From: CBFFRJ01 sp051486985
GTDB lineage: Bacteria; Pseudomonadota; Gammaproteobacteria; Enterobacterales; Enterobacteriaceae
Direction: 5' to 3'
Length of the DNA: 64,000 bases
Assembly (NCBI RefSeq): GCF_051486985.1
Contig: NZ_JAHVDV010000005.1
Location: 62,001-126,000 of the forward strand
Below, piece by piece: positions 26,736 through 37,654 of this stretch (the first letter of the stretch is position 1; each line of letters starts with the position of its first letter). A model generated the notes under the pieces. It was given only the letters and a program-made list of their open reading frames with translations, made no database searches and had not been told where the DNA came from. The translations under genes and the position numbers were made by a program.

Positions 26736-26857
26736 TACCCTTCACTCTTCGTCCTGCACATACGTTAGCTTCCTCGCTCACCTCAGTCATTTACTTGCGT
26801 AAACGCCTGAGGATTTTCTGCGCGGCTCCCTTCTCGCAGCACGAATTATTTTGGGTA
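26736..26857. repeat. ERIC (enterobacterial repetitive intergenic consensus) element, about 122 bp
   Basis: The central segment reads CGCTCACCTCAGTCATTTAC and continues TTGCGTAAACGCCTGAGGATT. This matches the ERIC core (AAGTAAGTGACTGGGGTGAGCG and ATGTAAGCTCCTGGGGATTC, read on the appropriate strands) with a few changes. Outer ends are TACCC and GGGTA inverted repeats, and the whole unit is imperfectly palindromic. ERICs are non-autonomous, transcribed intergenic palindromes of enterics. This copy lies between pflB and pflA. Confidence 0.85.
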
Positions 26858-26921
26858 ACAATCTGTTTTGGCAGATATCCATAGTATAGATAACCGACGA
26901 AGCAGACTGGAGAGGGGTGTT

Positions 26922-26950
26922 AAAAAGGCCCCACTGATGTGGAGCCTTTA
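26922..26950 (-). terminator. pflB terminator
   Basis: On the minus strand AAAGGCTCCAC pairs with GTGGGGCCTTT (one T-G pair) around loop ATCA and runs into TTTTTA. It lies 38 bp beyond the pflB stop. Confidence 0.88.
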
Positions 26951-26987
26951 TTGTACGCGTTTTACTTCACCATTTCAGTAAGAGGAC

Positions 26988-29270
<2,283 letters not shown>

Positions 29271-29321
29271 GTAACACCTACCTTCTTAAGTGGATTTTTT
29301 ATTTACTGCCTGAGACAACCG

Positions 29322-30179
29322 TTAGTGATGATCGTCGCCACGCAGGTAAATGACCCAGTATGTCAACCCGACTAATAATCCTCCACCAATGATATTCCCA
29401 ATTGTTACAGGAATCAGATTATCGGTGATGAAATTTGCAATTGTCAGGTGAGAAAAGTTATCCGGGTTAGAACCGATAGCAGTCCAGAACTCCGGGGCCG
29501 CAAAGTGACGAATTAAGATACCCATAGGGATCATAAACATATTTGCGATGCTGTGCTCAAAGCCGCTGGCAACAAACATGCCTACCGGCAGCACCATAAT
29601 CAGTGCTTTATCTGTCAGGCTACGGCCGGAATAACTCATCCACACCGCCAGACAGACCATCAGGTTCGCCAGAATGCCCAAGGCAACGGCTTCAATAAAA
29701 GTATGGTGCAATTTATGGTCAGCGGTTTGCAGGACGTTGAGACCCCATCCGCCGTTCGCCACCATATATTCACCTGAAAGCCATATCAGTAAGACAAAGA
29801 GCAGTGCGCCAATCAGGTTACCGATATAGACGTTTGCCCAGTTGCGAGCCAACTGACCCCAGGTGATACGTCCGCTGGCTTTAGCCACGACGATCAGTAC
29901 TGTTGATGTAAAGAGGTCAGCGCCGCAGATGACGCAAAGGATTAGCCCTAATGAGAAGCAGATGCCACCAATCAGTTTAGCAATGCCATAGGGCATCGAG
30001 GCAGTACCTGTCGTGGCTGTAATATAGAAAACAAAAGCGATGGAGATAAAGACACCGGCAGTAATCGCCAAAAAGAATGTGGTCAGCGGTTTCTTCGTTG
30101 CTTTATAGACGCCTGCTTCTTCGGCAACTTTTGCCATCGCAGCGGGAAGTATTAGATCAAAAGGGTTGTCAGCTTTCAC
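29322..30179 (-). CDS. focA: FocA formate channel
   Basis: 285 residues, six inner-membrane helices of the formate-nitrite transporter family. The gating histidine is His209 (SGFEHS). The pentameric channel exports and re-imports formate made by PflB; its N-terminal segment interacts with PflB in E. coli. It is the first gene of focA-pflB, with an FNR-type promoter just upstream. Confidence 0.99.
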   Translation of the reverse strand: MKADNPFDLILPAAMAKVAEEAGVYKATKKPLTTFFLAITAGVFISIAFVFYITATTGTASMPYGIAKLIGGICFSLGLILCVICGADLFTSTVLIVVAKASGRITWGQLARNWANVYIGNLIGALLFVLLIWLSGEYMVANGGWGLNVLQTADHKLHHTFIEAVALGILANLMVCLAVWMSYSGRSLTDKALIMVLPVGMFVASGFEHSIANMFMIPMGILIRHFAAPEFWTAIGSNPDNFSHLTIANFITDNLIPVTIGNIIGGGLLVGLTYWVIYLRGDDHH

Positions 30180-30212
30180 ACTAACTCTCTCTTTGTTTAA
30201 GTCGGCGAGAAG

Positions 30213-30254
30213 ATACTAACAAAGCATTATAGAAGAGAATTTGATATGGATCAT
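30213..30254 (-). promoter_or_regulatory. FNR-activated promoter of focA-pflB
   Basis: TTGAT-ATGG-ATCAT (30241-30254) matches the FNR consensus at 9 of 10 fixed bases. On the minus strand a TAGTAT -10-like hexamer (30213-30218) is centred 32 bp downstream, the geometry of a class II FNR promoter (site at -41.5). This predicts a start near 30206, 27 nt before focA. Anaerobic activation of this operon by FNR is established in E. coli. Confidence 0.75.
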
Positions 30255-30506
30255 ATCTCGCCTGGCTAATAGGACCGCAAAGCGCAGGGTTATACTGCGA
30301 ATGCGAACTAAAGTGTTGATTATCAAAGTAAAAATAAAGTTTAAAATTTACAAGAAGTGTTGAATTTTTTTATGCTCGCTCCCAATTAACAGTTAATTAA
30401 AATGGAGTAATTGCCATAAAAAGTAACAATAAGCCCTGAGTATCTATATATATATTTACCCATAATTAACTTTATTATTACAATTGGCTTTCATTGCCGA
30501 AATATA
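30255..30506. other. Upstream regulatory region of focA (AT-rich)
   Basis: An AT-rich stretch with no reading frame of note, between the FNR site and the ycaO terminator. It contains the palindrome TTGATTATCAA (30316-30326). E. coli has several additional focA-pfl promoters and ArcA/IHF sites in this position. I cannot assign individual sites here. Confidence 0.5.
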
Positions 30507-30533
30507 AATAAAAAGGGGCAATGAAATTGCCCC
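30507..30533 (-). terminator. ycaO terminator
   Basis: On the minus strand GGGGCAA and TTGCCCC form a 7-bp stem with loop TTTCA followed by TTTTTATT. It lies 54 bp after the ycaO stop and isolates ycaO from focA. Confidence 0.9.
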
Positions 30534-30586
30534 GTAATATAGCCTGAACTTGCGATTAAGCCTACAGAATGTCGTACTACTTGTTG

Positions 30587-32347
30587 CTATTTCGCCCAGA
30601 AAGCACGTTTAGCACGTTGTAATTTTTCGTAAGCGGCTAACAACGCCTGATGGGCCGGGAAAGCTTCAAGCGTCCCATCCGCAGGCTGTAAGCCGTAGAA
30701 AGGTTCTTCACCGCTCAAGGCTGCGCTTGCGGCTTCAACCGCTTCTGCGCCATACATCCGCACAAAAGCATTCAGATACTGCAAAGGTTGACGCTCTTCT
30801 TCCTGAGCCAGCAACAACAGGGTCTGGAGGCAGCGGTAGAAATTGGCGCGTTCAGCACTGAAAACAGAACCATTGAACTCTATCGTCCATTCAACCCATG
30901 ACAGTGCCTGCTCAGTGTCGCCACCGGCGAGGGCGAGCATAGCTTTCAGCTCACCAATGCGCAGGGTAAACCAGCCGTTATCTTTGCCGGTTGCGATACC
31001 GAGCAGTTCGCGAACGCGGGTGAAGTCATCATGGCCTTCTTCATCAAGCTGCTCAATCAGATTCAGATAATCCTCTTTTTCCCACTCGCTACCTGGCAAT
31101 GAGAGGATCGTTTCGCGCAGATGACTGCCCATCGCATTGTTTGCAAGCCACAGATCTTCAGCAGGATAAATATCGGACATACCCGGCACCAGAATGCGGC
31201 AAGCGTAAACCCCCAGATGCTCGTAGTCAGCGATGTACACTTCTTTATCTTCCGCGCGGAAGATAGCCATCAGCGTAGCGAACTCTTCTTCCGTGGTGCC
31301 CGCAAAGCTCCAGTCTGCAAAGGGATAATCCGCGTCCTGTTTAAACAGATCCCAGGAGATCGAACCGCTGGAATCGATAAAGTGTGTTTCGAGATTGGTA
31401 TGTTCCGCCACTTCTTCATCATCAAAGGTGGGTGGGGTAAAGACGTCCAGATCCTTCAGGCCCCGGCCCTGCAACAGTTCGGTCACGGTGCGCTCCAGCG
31501 CCACGCCGAAGTCCGGATGGGCACCAAAGGACGCAAAGCAGGTGCCATTTGCCGGGTTAAACAGCACCACACAAATGACCGGATACTGGCCACCAAGGGA
31601 ACCGTCATAGGCGAAGATAGGGAAACCTTCTGCTTCCAGCTTCTCAATGGAGGCCACCACACCCGGATAACGTGCCAGTACCTCGGCCGGGATTTCCGGC
31701 AGGCTGATGCGTTCACTGATGATGCGATTTTTAATATGGCGTTCGAACACTTCGGACAGACCCTGAACACGCGCTTCGTTAGCCGTGTTACCGGCAGACA
31801 TGCCGTTAGAGACGTAGAGGTTGCCAACAATGTTCATAGGGATGTAGACGGTTTGCGCGTCAGACTGACGAGTAAACGGCAGAGCACAGATGCCGCGAGC
31901 TTCGTTGCCGGATTGCAAATCCACCAGCATACCGGCGGTCAGTTCGTTTTCCGGATCGTAAAAGGCGCGCAGACGGGCATCAAGTATTCCGTCCGGCAGT
32001 TGGTCATTTTCCGGCAGCGGGAACCATTTTTCGTTCGGGTAGTGAACGAAAGGGCCATTAGCGACGGTATCACCCAGCCAGAAATCGGCAAAGAAGTAGT
32101 TAGTGGAAAGACGCTCAAAATATTCACCCAGCGCGGAAGCCAGAGCGGCCTTTTTGGTGGCGCCTTTACCATTGGTGAAGCACAGCGCGCTGTCTTTATC
32201 ACGAATATGCACGGACCAGACGTTGGGTACCGGGTTCAGCCAGGAGGCCTCTTCAATATTAAAGCCAAGATCGAGGAGTTTTTGCTGGAAGCGAGTGATG
32301 GAATCTTCCAGAGCGGCGTCTTTGCCGGGGATATAGGTTTGCGTCAT
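30587..32347 (-). CDS. ycaO: YcaO, ATP-dependent YcaO-domain protein linked to ribosomal protein S12 methylthiolation
   Basis: 586 residues, matching E. coli YcaO. The YcaO fold (about residues 20-400) binds ATP and in other family members drives azoline or thioamide formation on peptides. The E. coli protein has been connected genetically to RimO-dependent beta-methylthiolation of S12. A C-terminal helical, TPR-like region (about 400-586) ends in AKRAFWAK, without the Pro-rich tail of azoline-forming YcaOs. No precursor peptide, dehydrogenase or partner gene is adjacent. The start MTQTYIPGKD at 32347 follows E. coli; the frame extends to 32386. It is divergent from ycaP. Confidence 0.93.
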   Translation of the reverse strand: MTQTYIPGKDAALEDSITRFQQKLLDLGFNIEEASWLNPVPNVWSVHIRDKDSALCFTNGKGATKKAALASALGEYFERLSTNYFFADFWLGDTVANGPFVHYPNEKWFPLPENDQLPDGILDARLRAFYDPENELTAGMLVDLQSGNEARGICALPFTRQSDAQTVYIPMNIVGNLYVSNGMSAGNTANEARVQGLSEVFERHIKNRIISERISLPEIPAEVLARYPGVVASIEKLEAEGFPIFAYDGSLGGQYPVICVVLFNPANGTCFASFGAHPDFGVALERTVTELLQGRGLKDLDVFTPPTFDDEEVAEHTNLETHFIDSSGSISWDLFKQDADYPFADWSFAGTTEEEFATLMAIFRAEDKEVYIADYEHLGVYACRILVPGMSDIYPAEDLWLANNAMGSHLRETILSLPGSEWEKEDYLNLIEQLDEEGHDDFTRVRELLGIATGKDNGWFTLRIGELKAMLALAGGDTEQALSWVEWTIEFNGSVFSAERANFYRCLQTLLLLAQEEERQPLQYLNAFVRMYGAEAVEAASAALSGEEPFYGLQPADGTLEAFPAHQALLAAYEKLQRAKRAFWAK

Positions 32348-32486
32348 AGCAGCAGTCACTTTTTTGTACGTAAAGCGGGCGATCATACGGGTTTTATGTG
32401 ACTGACGCTATCTTCACCGGACGGTCGGCGAAAATAAAACTTTTGGCTATGCTTACTAAACATAACTCGCTGATAAGGCGTTAAAA

Positions 32487-33179
32487 ATGAAAGCGTTTGA
32501 TTTGCACCGAATGGCACTTGATAAGGTTCCGCTGGAGTTTCTGGGAGAAGTCGCGCTACGCAGTCTTTATACCTTCATTCTGGTTTTCTTGTTTCTCAAA
32601 ATTACCGGTCGCCGCGGTGTCCGGCAGATGTCGTTATTTGAAGTGTTGATCATTCTGACCTTAGGGTCGGCGGCAGGCGATGTCGCCTTCTATGATGATG
32701 TCCCCATGCTACCGGTGCTGGTGGTGTTTATTACCCTTGCCGGGTTATATCGACTCGTCATGTGGCTGATGTCTCATAGTGAAAAGCTTGAGGATCTGCT
32801 GGAAGGCAAGCCCGCCATCATTATTGAAGAAGGGGAGTTCGCCTGGGAGAAACTGAGCAAGGAGAATATGACCGAATTCGAATTTTTTATGGAGCTTCGC
32901 ATTAGCGGTGTCGATCACCTTGGTCAGGTTCGCCTCGCTATTCTGGAAACGAACGGCCAGCTCAGTGTCTTTTATTATGCAGATGAGGACATTAAACCTG
33001 GACTGTGTATTTTACCCGCCGAGTACTCTCCACGTTATACAACGGTACCGGAACAGGGAGATTATGCCTGTGTGCAATGTAGCCGGGTAATAACCATGCG
33101 GGCAGGGGAGCATCAATTATGTCCGCGCTGCGCAAATCCAGAATGGTCGAAGGCGAGCCGGGGAATTAGGATAACCTGA
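32487..33179 (+). CDS. ycaP: DUF421 inner-membrane protein YcaP
   Basis: 230 residues, same as E. coli. Three predicted N-terminal helices (about 20-95) precede a cytoplasmic alpha/beta domain (KPAIIIEEGEF). A small zinc-ribbon-like tail has two CXXC pairs (CVQC and CPRC, near 196 and 214). The DUF421/YetF family is widespread but its role is unknown. The start MKAFDLHRM follows AAGGCG. Transcription is divergent from ycaO. Confidence 0.9.
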   Translation: MKAFDLHRMALDKVPLEFLGEVALRSLYTFILVFLFLKITGRRGVRQMSLFEVLIILTLGSAAGDVAFYDDVPMLPVLVVFITLAGLYRLVMWLMSHSEKLEDLLEGKPAIIIEEGEFAWEKLSKENMTEFEFFMELRISGVDHLGQVRLAILETNGQLSVFYYADEDIKPGLCILPAEYSPRYTTVPEQGDYACVQCSRVITMRAGEHQLCPRCANPEWSKASRGIRIT

Positions 33180-33341
33180 CAGCGATTATGTCGGTTTTAT
33201 GATGGTTACCCGGAAGAATGTTTTGTGTGAAGCACAGCACGTTTACCGGGTCATAAGTTTTAGACATTGCGGCGCGTGTCACTGAATGATAAAACCGATA
33301 TCCACTGTTATAACTTATTGCTTTTAGCGTGGTGAGGGGAA

Positions 33342-34430
33342 ATGGCTCAGGTCTTTAATTTCAGTTCAGGTCCGGCAATGTTACCGGCGGATGTGCTTAA
33401 ACAAGCTCAACAAGAGTTGTGTGACTGGCAGGGTCTTGGTACATCGGTGATGGAGATCAGCCACCGTGGTAAAGAATTTATTCAGGTGGCGGAAGAAGCA
33501 GAAAAGGATTTTCGTGATTTACTGAATATCCCCTCGAACTACAAAGTATTGTTCTGTCACGGCGGCGGTCGCGGTCAGTTTGCAGGTATCCCGCTGAACA
33601 TTCTCGGTGATAAAACCACGGCAGACTACGTTGATGCGGGCTATTGGGCAGCAAGCGCTGTCAAAGAAGCCAAAAAATACTGCACGCCAAACGTGATTGA
33701 CGCCAAAATCACTGTGGATGGTCTGCGTGGCGTGAAGCCGATGCGCGAATGGCAGCTCAGCGACAATAGCGCTTACCTGCACTACTGCCCGAACGAAACC
33801 ATTGATGGCATCGCCATCGATGAAACGCCTGACTTTGGCAGCGATGTTATCGTCACCGCTGACTACTCCTCCACAATCCTTTCTCGTCCGCTGGACGTCA
33901 GCCGTTATGGCGTGATTTATGCCGGAGCGCAGAAAAACATCGGTCCTGCGGGTTTGACGCTGGTGATTGTGCGTGACGATCTGCTGGGCAAAGCGCATCA
34001 GAGCTGCCCGTCCATTCTGGACTACAGCATTCTGGCTGAACACGACTCCATGTTTAACACGCCGCCGACGTTTGCCTGGTATCTGGCCGGCCTGGTCTTC
34101 AAATGGCTGAAGAACAACGGTGGCGTAGCGGCGATGGATAAAGTTAACCAGCAAAAAGCAGACCTGCTTTATGGCGTCATTGATAACAGTGATTTCTATC
34201 GTAACGATGTCGCGAAAGCGAACCGTTCTCGTATGAACATCCCTTTCCAGCTGGCGGATAGCTCGCTTGATAAACGCTTCCTTGAAGAGTCGCTGGCGGC
34301 GGGACTGCATGCCCTCAAAGGCCACCGTGTGGTGGGTGGTATGCGTGCCTCAATTTATAACGCCATGCCGCTCGAAGGTGTGAAAGCCCTGACCGAATTT
34401 ATGACTGACTTCGAACGTCGTCGCGGTTAA
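33342..34430 (+). CDS. serC: Phosphoserine / phosphohydroxythreonine aminotransferase
   Basis: 362 residues. A PLP enzyme whose Lys198 (YAGAQKNIG) forms the internal aldimine. It makes 3-phosphoserine for serine synthesis and 4-phosphohydroxythreonine for vitamin B6. It is followed by a terminator-like hairpin and then aroA, the conserved serC-aroA operon of enterics. The start MAQVFNFSSGPAM follows GAGGGG. Confidence 0.99.
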   Translation: MAQVFNFSSGPAMLPADVLKQAQQELCDWQGLGTSVMEISHRGKEFIQVAEEAEKDFRDLLNIPSNYKVLFCHGGGRGQFAGIPLNILGDKTTADYVDAGYWAASAVKEAKKYCTPNVIDAKITVDGLRGVKPMREWQLSDNSAYLHYCPNETIDGIAIDETPDFGSDVIVTADYSSTILSRPLDVSRYGVIYAGAQKNIGPAGLTLVIVRDDLLGKAHQSCPSILDYSILAEHDSMFNTPPTFAWYLAGLVFKWLKNNGGVAAMDKVNQQKADLLYGVIDNSDFYRNDVAKANRSRMNIPFQLADSSLDKRFLEESLAAGLHALKGHRVVGGMRASIYNAMPLEGVKALTEFMTDFERRRG

Positions 34431-34447
34431 CCCTGCCTGTCATCTTA

Positions 34448-34476
34448 CCCCCGTCATCTGCTGCGGGGGTTTTTAT
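34448..34476 (+). terminator. serC-aroA intergenic terminator/attenuator
   Basis: ACCCCCG and CGGGGGT form a 7-bp GC-rich stem followed by TTTTTA. It lies between serC and aroA, which form one operon in E. coli, so it probably reduces rather than abolishes aroA read-through. Confidence 0.85.
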
Positions 34477-34502
34477 TGTGTATTTGTTGAGAGTTAAGTT
34501 TC

Positions 34503-35786
34503 ATGGAATCCCTGACGTTACAACCCATCGCGCGGGTGGATGGCACCATCAATCTGCCTGGTTCTAAAAGTGTTTCTAACCGTGCCTTGTTGCTGGCGGC
34601 ATTCGCTGAGGGTACCACCGTACTGACCAATCTGCTGGACAGTGACGATGTGCGCCATATGCTCAATGCACTGCGTGCGTTGGGTGTCTCGTTTACGCTT
34701 TCAGACGATCGTACACGCTGCGAGGTCACGGGTGTCGGCGGTCCACTGATTTGTGATAAACCGCTGGAGTTATTCCTGGGAAATGCCGGTACGGCGATGC
34801 GGCCTCTGGCTGCTGCGCTTTGTCTGGGCGTTAACGATCTGGTGCTGACCGGTGAACCGCGAATGAAAGAACGCCCGATTGGTCACCTGGTCGATGCGCT
34901 ACGTCAGGGTGGCGCGCAAATTGATTATCTTGAGCAGGAAAATTACCCTCCGCTGCGTTTACGCGGTGGGTTTGTAGGAGGGCGGGTTGAGGTTGATGGC
35001 AGCGTTTCCAGCCAGTTCCTCACCGCATTGTTGATGATGGCGCCGGTTGCGCCGCAGGATACGACCATCACTATTAAAGGCGACCTGGTCTCCAAACCCT
35101 ATATCGACATTACTCTTCATCTGATGAAAACCTTCGGGATAGAAGTAGATAACCAGGATTATCAACAGTTTGTTGTGCGTGGAAACCAGCGTTACCACTC
35201 ACCGGGGCACTATCTGGTGGAAGGGGATGCCTCCTCCGCCTCCTATTTCCTTGCTGCAGGTGCCATCAAAGGCGGCACGGTAAAAGTGACCGGTATCGGG
35301 CGTAACAGCGTGCAGGGCGATATCCGCTTTGCGGATGTGCTGGAGAAAATGGGCGCGACAGTGGTCTGGGGGGATGATTTTATCTCCTGTACCCACGGTG
35401 AGCTGAAGGCAATCGATATGGACATGAACCATATCCCGGATGCGGCGATGACCATCGCCACGGCAGCACTCTTCGCGCGTGGTACTACTACCATGCGTAA
35501 TATTTATAACTGGCGGGTGAAAGAGACCGATCGTCTCTTTGCAATGGCAACCGAGCTGCGCAAAGTTGGTGCTGAGGTGGAAGAGCGCGAAGATTTTATT
35601 CGTATCACGCCGCCTGCTCACATACAGTACGCGGAAATCGGTACCTATAACGATCATCGTATGGCGATGTGTTTCTCACTGGTAGCATTGTCAGACACGC
35701 CGGTTACGATCCTTGATCCGAAATGTACGGCGAAAACCTTCCCGGACTATTTTGAGCAATTAGCACGTATCAGTACCCTCGCTTGA
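34503..35786 (+). CDS. aroA: EPSP synthase (3-phosphoshikimate 1-carboxyvinyltransferase)
   Basis: 427 residues, class I EPSP synthase of the shikimate pathway, transferring enolpyruvyl from PEP to shikimate 3-phosphate. Active-site Lys22 sits in LPGSKSVSNR. The glyphosate/PEP loop reads LGNAGTAMRP with Gly96, Thr97 and Pro101 as in the glyphosate-sensitive enteric enzymes. It starts at the ATG of 34503 (MESLTLQPIA), second gene of serC-aroA. Confidence 0.99.
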   Translation: MESLTLQPIARVDGTINLPGSKSVSNRALLLAAFAEGTTVLTNLLDSDDVRHMLNALRALGVSFTLSDDRTRCEVTGVGGPLICDKPLELFLGNAGTAMRPLAAALCLGVNDLVLTGEPRMKERPIGHLVDALRQGGAQIDYLEQENYPPLRLRGGFVGGRVEVDGSVSSQFLTALLMMAPVAPQDTTITIKGDLVSKPYIDITLHLMKTFGIEVDNQDYQQFVVRGNQRYHSPGHYLVEGDASSASYFLAAGAIKGGTVKVTGIGRNSVQGDIRFADVLEKMGATVVWGDDFISCTHGELKAIDMDMNHIPDAAMTIATAALFARGTTTMRNIYNWRVKETDRLFAMATELRKVGAEVEEREDFIRITPPAHIQYAEIGTYNDHRMAMCFSLVALSDTPVTILDPKCTAKTFPDYFEQLARISTLA

Positions 35787-35791
35787 TATGC

Positions 35792-35839
35792 CGGGCTACC
35801 CTTAACATATTGCAGGGTAGCCCGCACCTGTCATTTTTT
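35792..35839 (+). terminator. aroA terminator
   Basis: CGGGCTACCC (35792-35801) and GGGTAGCCCG (35815-35824) are perfect 10-bp arms around a 13-nt loop. A TTTTTT run follows about 10 nt later. Confidence 0.75.
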
Positions 35840-35922
35840 GGTTGTAACATCATAACCTTATAGTGTTAATCTTTTTGCGGATTTATCCCAATGGTGTTAA
35901 TGATTAATACAAGGATGATGTA

Positions 35923-36687
35923 ATGAAAAATAAAAAAGTACTCTTAAGCTGCCTGGTAGCGGCAACACTGATCTCAGGCTGTAAAACAATGAGTCTCGAT
36001 CCTGATTCGCTGGCGAAATCAGGCATGTCTGCATATAAAGCCGCGACATTAAGCGACGCAGACGTTAAAACGCTGTCAAATGAAGCGTGTGCGGAGATGG
36101 ATAAACAGAACACCGTTGCTCCGGCCTCGAGTTCTTATACCAAACGACTGGCAAAAATCTCCAAAGCACTGGGCAGTTCCATCGACGGTACCCCGGTTAA
36201 TTACAAAGTCTATGCCACTAAAGATGTGAACGCGTGGGCAATGGCCAACGGCTGTATTCGCGTTTATAGCGGCCTGATGGACATGATGACCGATAATGAA
36301 GTTGAAGCGGTTCTCGGCCATGAACTGGGTCACGTAGCGCTGGGACATTCGCGTAAAGCGATGCAAACCGCCTATGCGACGCTGGCAGCGCGCGATGCCA
36401 TTTCTGCGAGCAGCGCCGTCGGTGCCCAGCTGTCAAATTCTCAGCTCGGCGAACTGGGGGAGAAAATGATTAACTCCGCCTTCTCCCGTAGCCAGGAATC
36501 GGATGCTGATGACTTCTCCTACGATCTGCTTAAAAAGCGTAAGATCAGCACTCAGGGCTTAGTCACCAGCTTCGAGAAACTGGCTAAGCTGGATGCCGGC
36601 TCAGAAAAATCGATGTTCGACTCCCATCCGCCTTCAGCTGAGCGAGCGCAGCATATTCGCGATCGCATCGCGGCTGACAAAAAGTAA
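35923..36687 (+). CDS. ycaL: YcaL, M48-family periplasmic metalloprotease lipoprotein
   Basis: 254 residues. A lipoprotein signal with lipobox LISGC (Cys20) is followed by an M48 peptidase domain with the zinc motif HELGH at 133-137 and the downstream ESDAD motif for the third ligand. It is a paralogue of LoiP and BepA. In E. coli YcaL degrades LptD stalled early on the BAM complex, so it belongs to outer-membrane quality control. Start MKNKKVLLSCL after AAGG. Confidence 0.95.
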   Translation: MKNKKVLLSCLVAATLISGCKTMSLDPDSLAKSGMSAYKAATLSDADVKTLSNEACAEMDKQNTVAPASSSYTKRLAKISKALGSSIDGTPVNYKVYATKDVNAWAMANGCIRVYSGLMDMMTDNEVEAVLGHELGHVALGHSRKAMQTAYATLAARDAISASSAVGAQLSNSQLGELGEKMINSAFSRSQESDADDFSYDLLKKRKISTQGLVTSFEKLAKLDAGSEKSMFDSHPPSAERAQHIRDRIAADKK

Positions 36688-36702
36688 ATCATTGTCACTT
36701 CC

Positions 36703-36731
36703 GGGCTGGCGTTCTGCCAGCCCACTATAAT
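36703..36731 (+). other. Hairpin and TATAAT upstream of cmk
   Basis: GGGCTGGC and GCCAGCCC form a perfect 8-bp stem with loop GTTCT, 15 bp after the ycaL stop. A perfect TATAAT (36726-36731) follows immediately. The hairpin has no T-run, and no -35 is at the right distance. A second TATAAT lies at 36808-36813 within GCGTATAATG, closer to cmk. One or both may drive cmk-rpsA. Confidence 0.4.
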
Positions 36732-36858
36732 TGCGCAAACCTTCTTCACTCAATCCGATTCAACAGGTTATTTGCACGCAGGAGTAACGGTCATTCACGT
36801 TGCAGCGTATAATGCGCGGCGTTCACGTAAACGGTATGCCTTAATGAAGGAGAAAAAG

Positions 36859-37542
36859 ATGACAGCGATTGCCCCGGTAATCACCATTGATGGGCCAAGC
36901 GGTGCGGGGAAAGGCACCCTGTGCAAAGCAATGGCGGAAGCGTTGCAATGGCATCTTCTGGACTCAGGCGCAATCTATCGTGTGCTGGCGCTGGCTGCAT
37001 TGCACCATCACGTCGATGTCACCTCTGAAGAGGTTCTGGTTCCGCTGGCAGCGCATCTGGATGTGCGTTTTATTTCGACTAACGGCAACCTCGAAGTGAT
37101 TCTGGAAGGGGAGGATGTCAGTGGTGAGATCCGCACACAGGACGTGGCCAATGCCGCTTCCCAGGTTGCCGCCTTCCCCCGTGTCCGAGAAGCGCTGTTG
37201 CGCCGTCAACGCGCCTTCCGTGAAGCACCTGGTCTGATTGCCGATGGTCGTGATATGGGAACCGTGGTGTTTCCTGATGCGCCAGTAAAAATTTTCCTTG
37301 ACGCCTCATCAGAGGAGCGTGCGCACCGGCGTATGCTTCAGTTGCAGGAAAAGGGCTTTAGTGTTAACTTTGATCGCCTTTTGGCCGAGATCAAAGAACG
37401 TGACGACCGCGATCGTAATCGTCCCGTTGCGCCGCTTATCCCCGCTGCTGATGCTTTAGTTCTGGATTCTACCAGTTTAAGTATTGAGCAAGTGATTGAA
37501 AAAGCGTTACAATATGCGCGCCAAAAATTGGCTCTCGCGTAA
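36859..37542 (+). CDS. cmk: Cytidylate kinase
   Basis: 227 residues. P-loop GPSGAGKG near 13-20, and the CMP-binding insert typical of bacterial CMP kinases. It phosphorylates CMP and dCMP. The ATG at 36859 follows AAGGAG (36847-36852), which decides the start against an in-frame reading from 36772. It is upstream of rpsA as in E. coli, with read-through likely plus internal promoters. Confidence 0.98.
   Translation: MTAIAPVITIDGPSGAGKGTLCKAMAEALQWHLLDSGAIYRVLALAALHHHVDVTSEEVLVPLAAHLDVRFISTNGNLEVILEGEDVSGEIRTQDVANAASQVAAFPRVREALLRRQRAFREAPGLIADGRDMGTVVFPDAPVKIFLDASSEERAHRRMLQLQEKGFSVNFDRLLAEIKERDDRDRNRPVAPLIPAADALVLDSTSLSIEQVIEKALQYARQKLALA
37484..37513 (+). promoter_or_regulatory. Candidate rpsA promoter inside the 3' end of cmk
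   Basis: TTGAGC (37484-37489), an 18-bp spacer and TACAAT (37508-37513) lie about 140 bp before rpsA. E. coli rpsA is known to have promoters in and around cmk. The leader that follows is where S1 autoregulates its own translation. Confidence 0.5.
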
Positions 37543-37654
37543 AGCGACCGAATTTGCAGTACCCCCGCAGCAATGGAGTGTTAGCGGGTATGTTAAACAA
37601 CCCCATCCGGCACGGAGCCAGGTGGACGTTAAATATGAAACCTGAAGATTAAAC

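Larger units (their letters stand above)
26666..26987 (-). other. pflB-pflA intergenic region (322 bp)
   Basis: In the direction of transcription it holds the pflB terminator (26922-26950), a minus-strand -10-like TATACT (26883-26888), the ERIC element (26736-26857) and about 70 nt to the pflA start. If transcription starts near 26876 the pflA leader is about 210 nt and contains the whole ERIC. No clear -35 is visible. Confidence 0.55.

Noticed and set aside
31121..32401. A 426-codon open frame antisense to ycaO
   Set aside because: It is fully opposite a conserved gene, with no family features; explained by codon use on the real strand.
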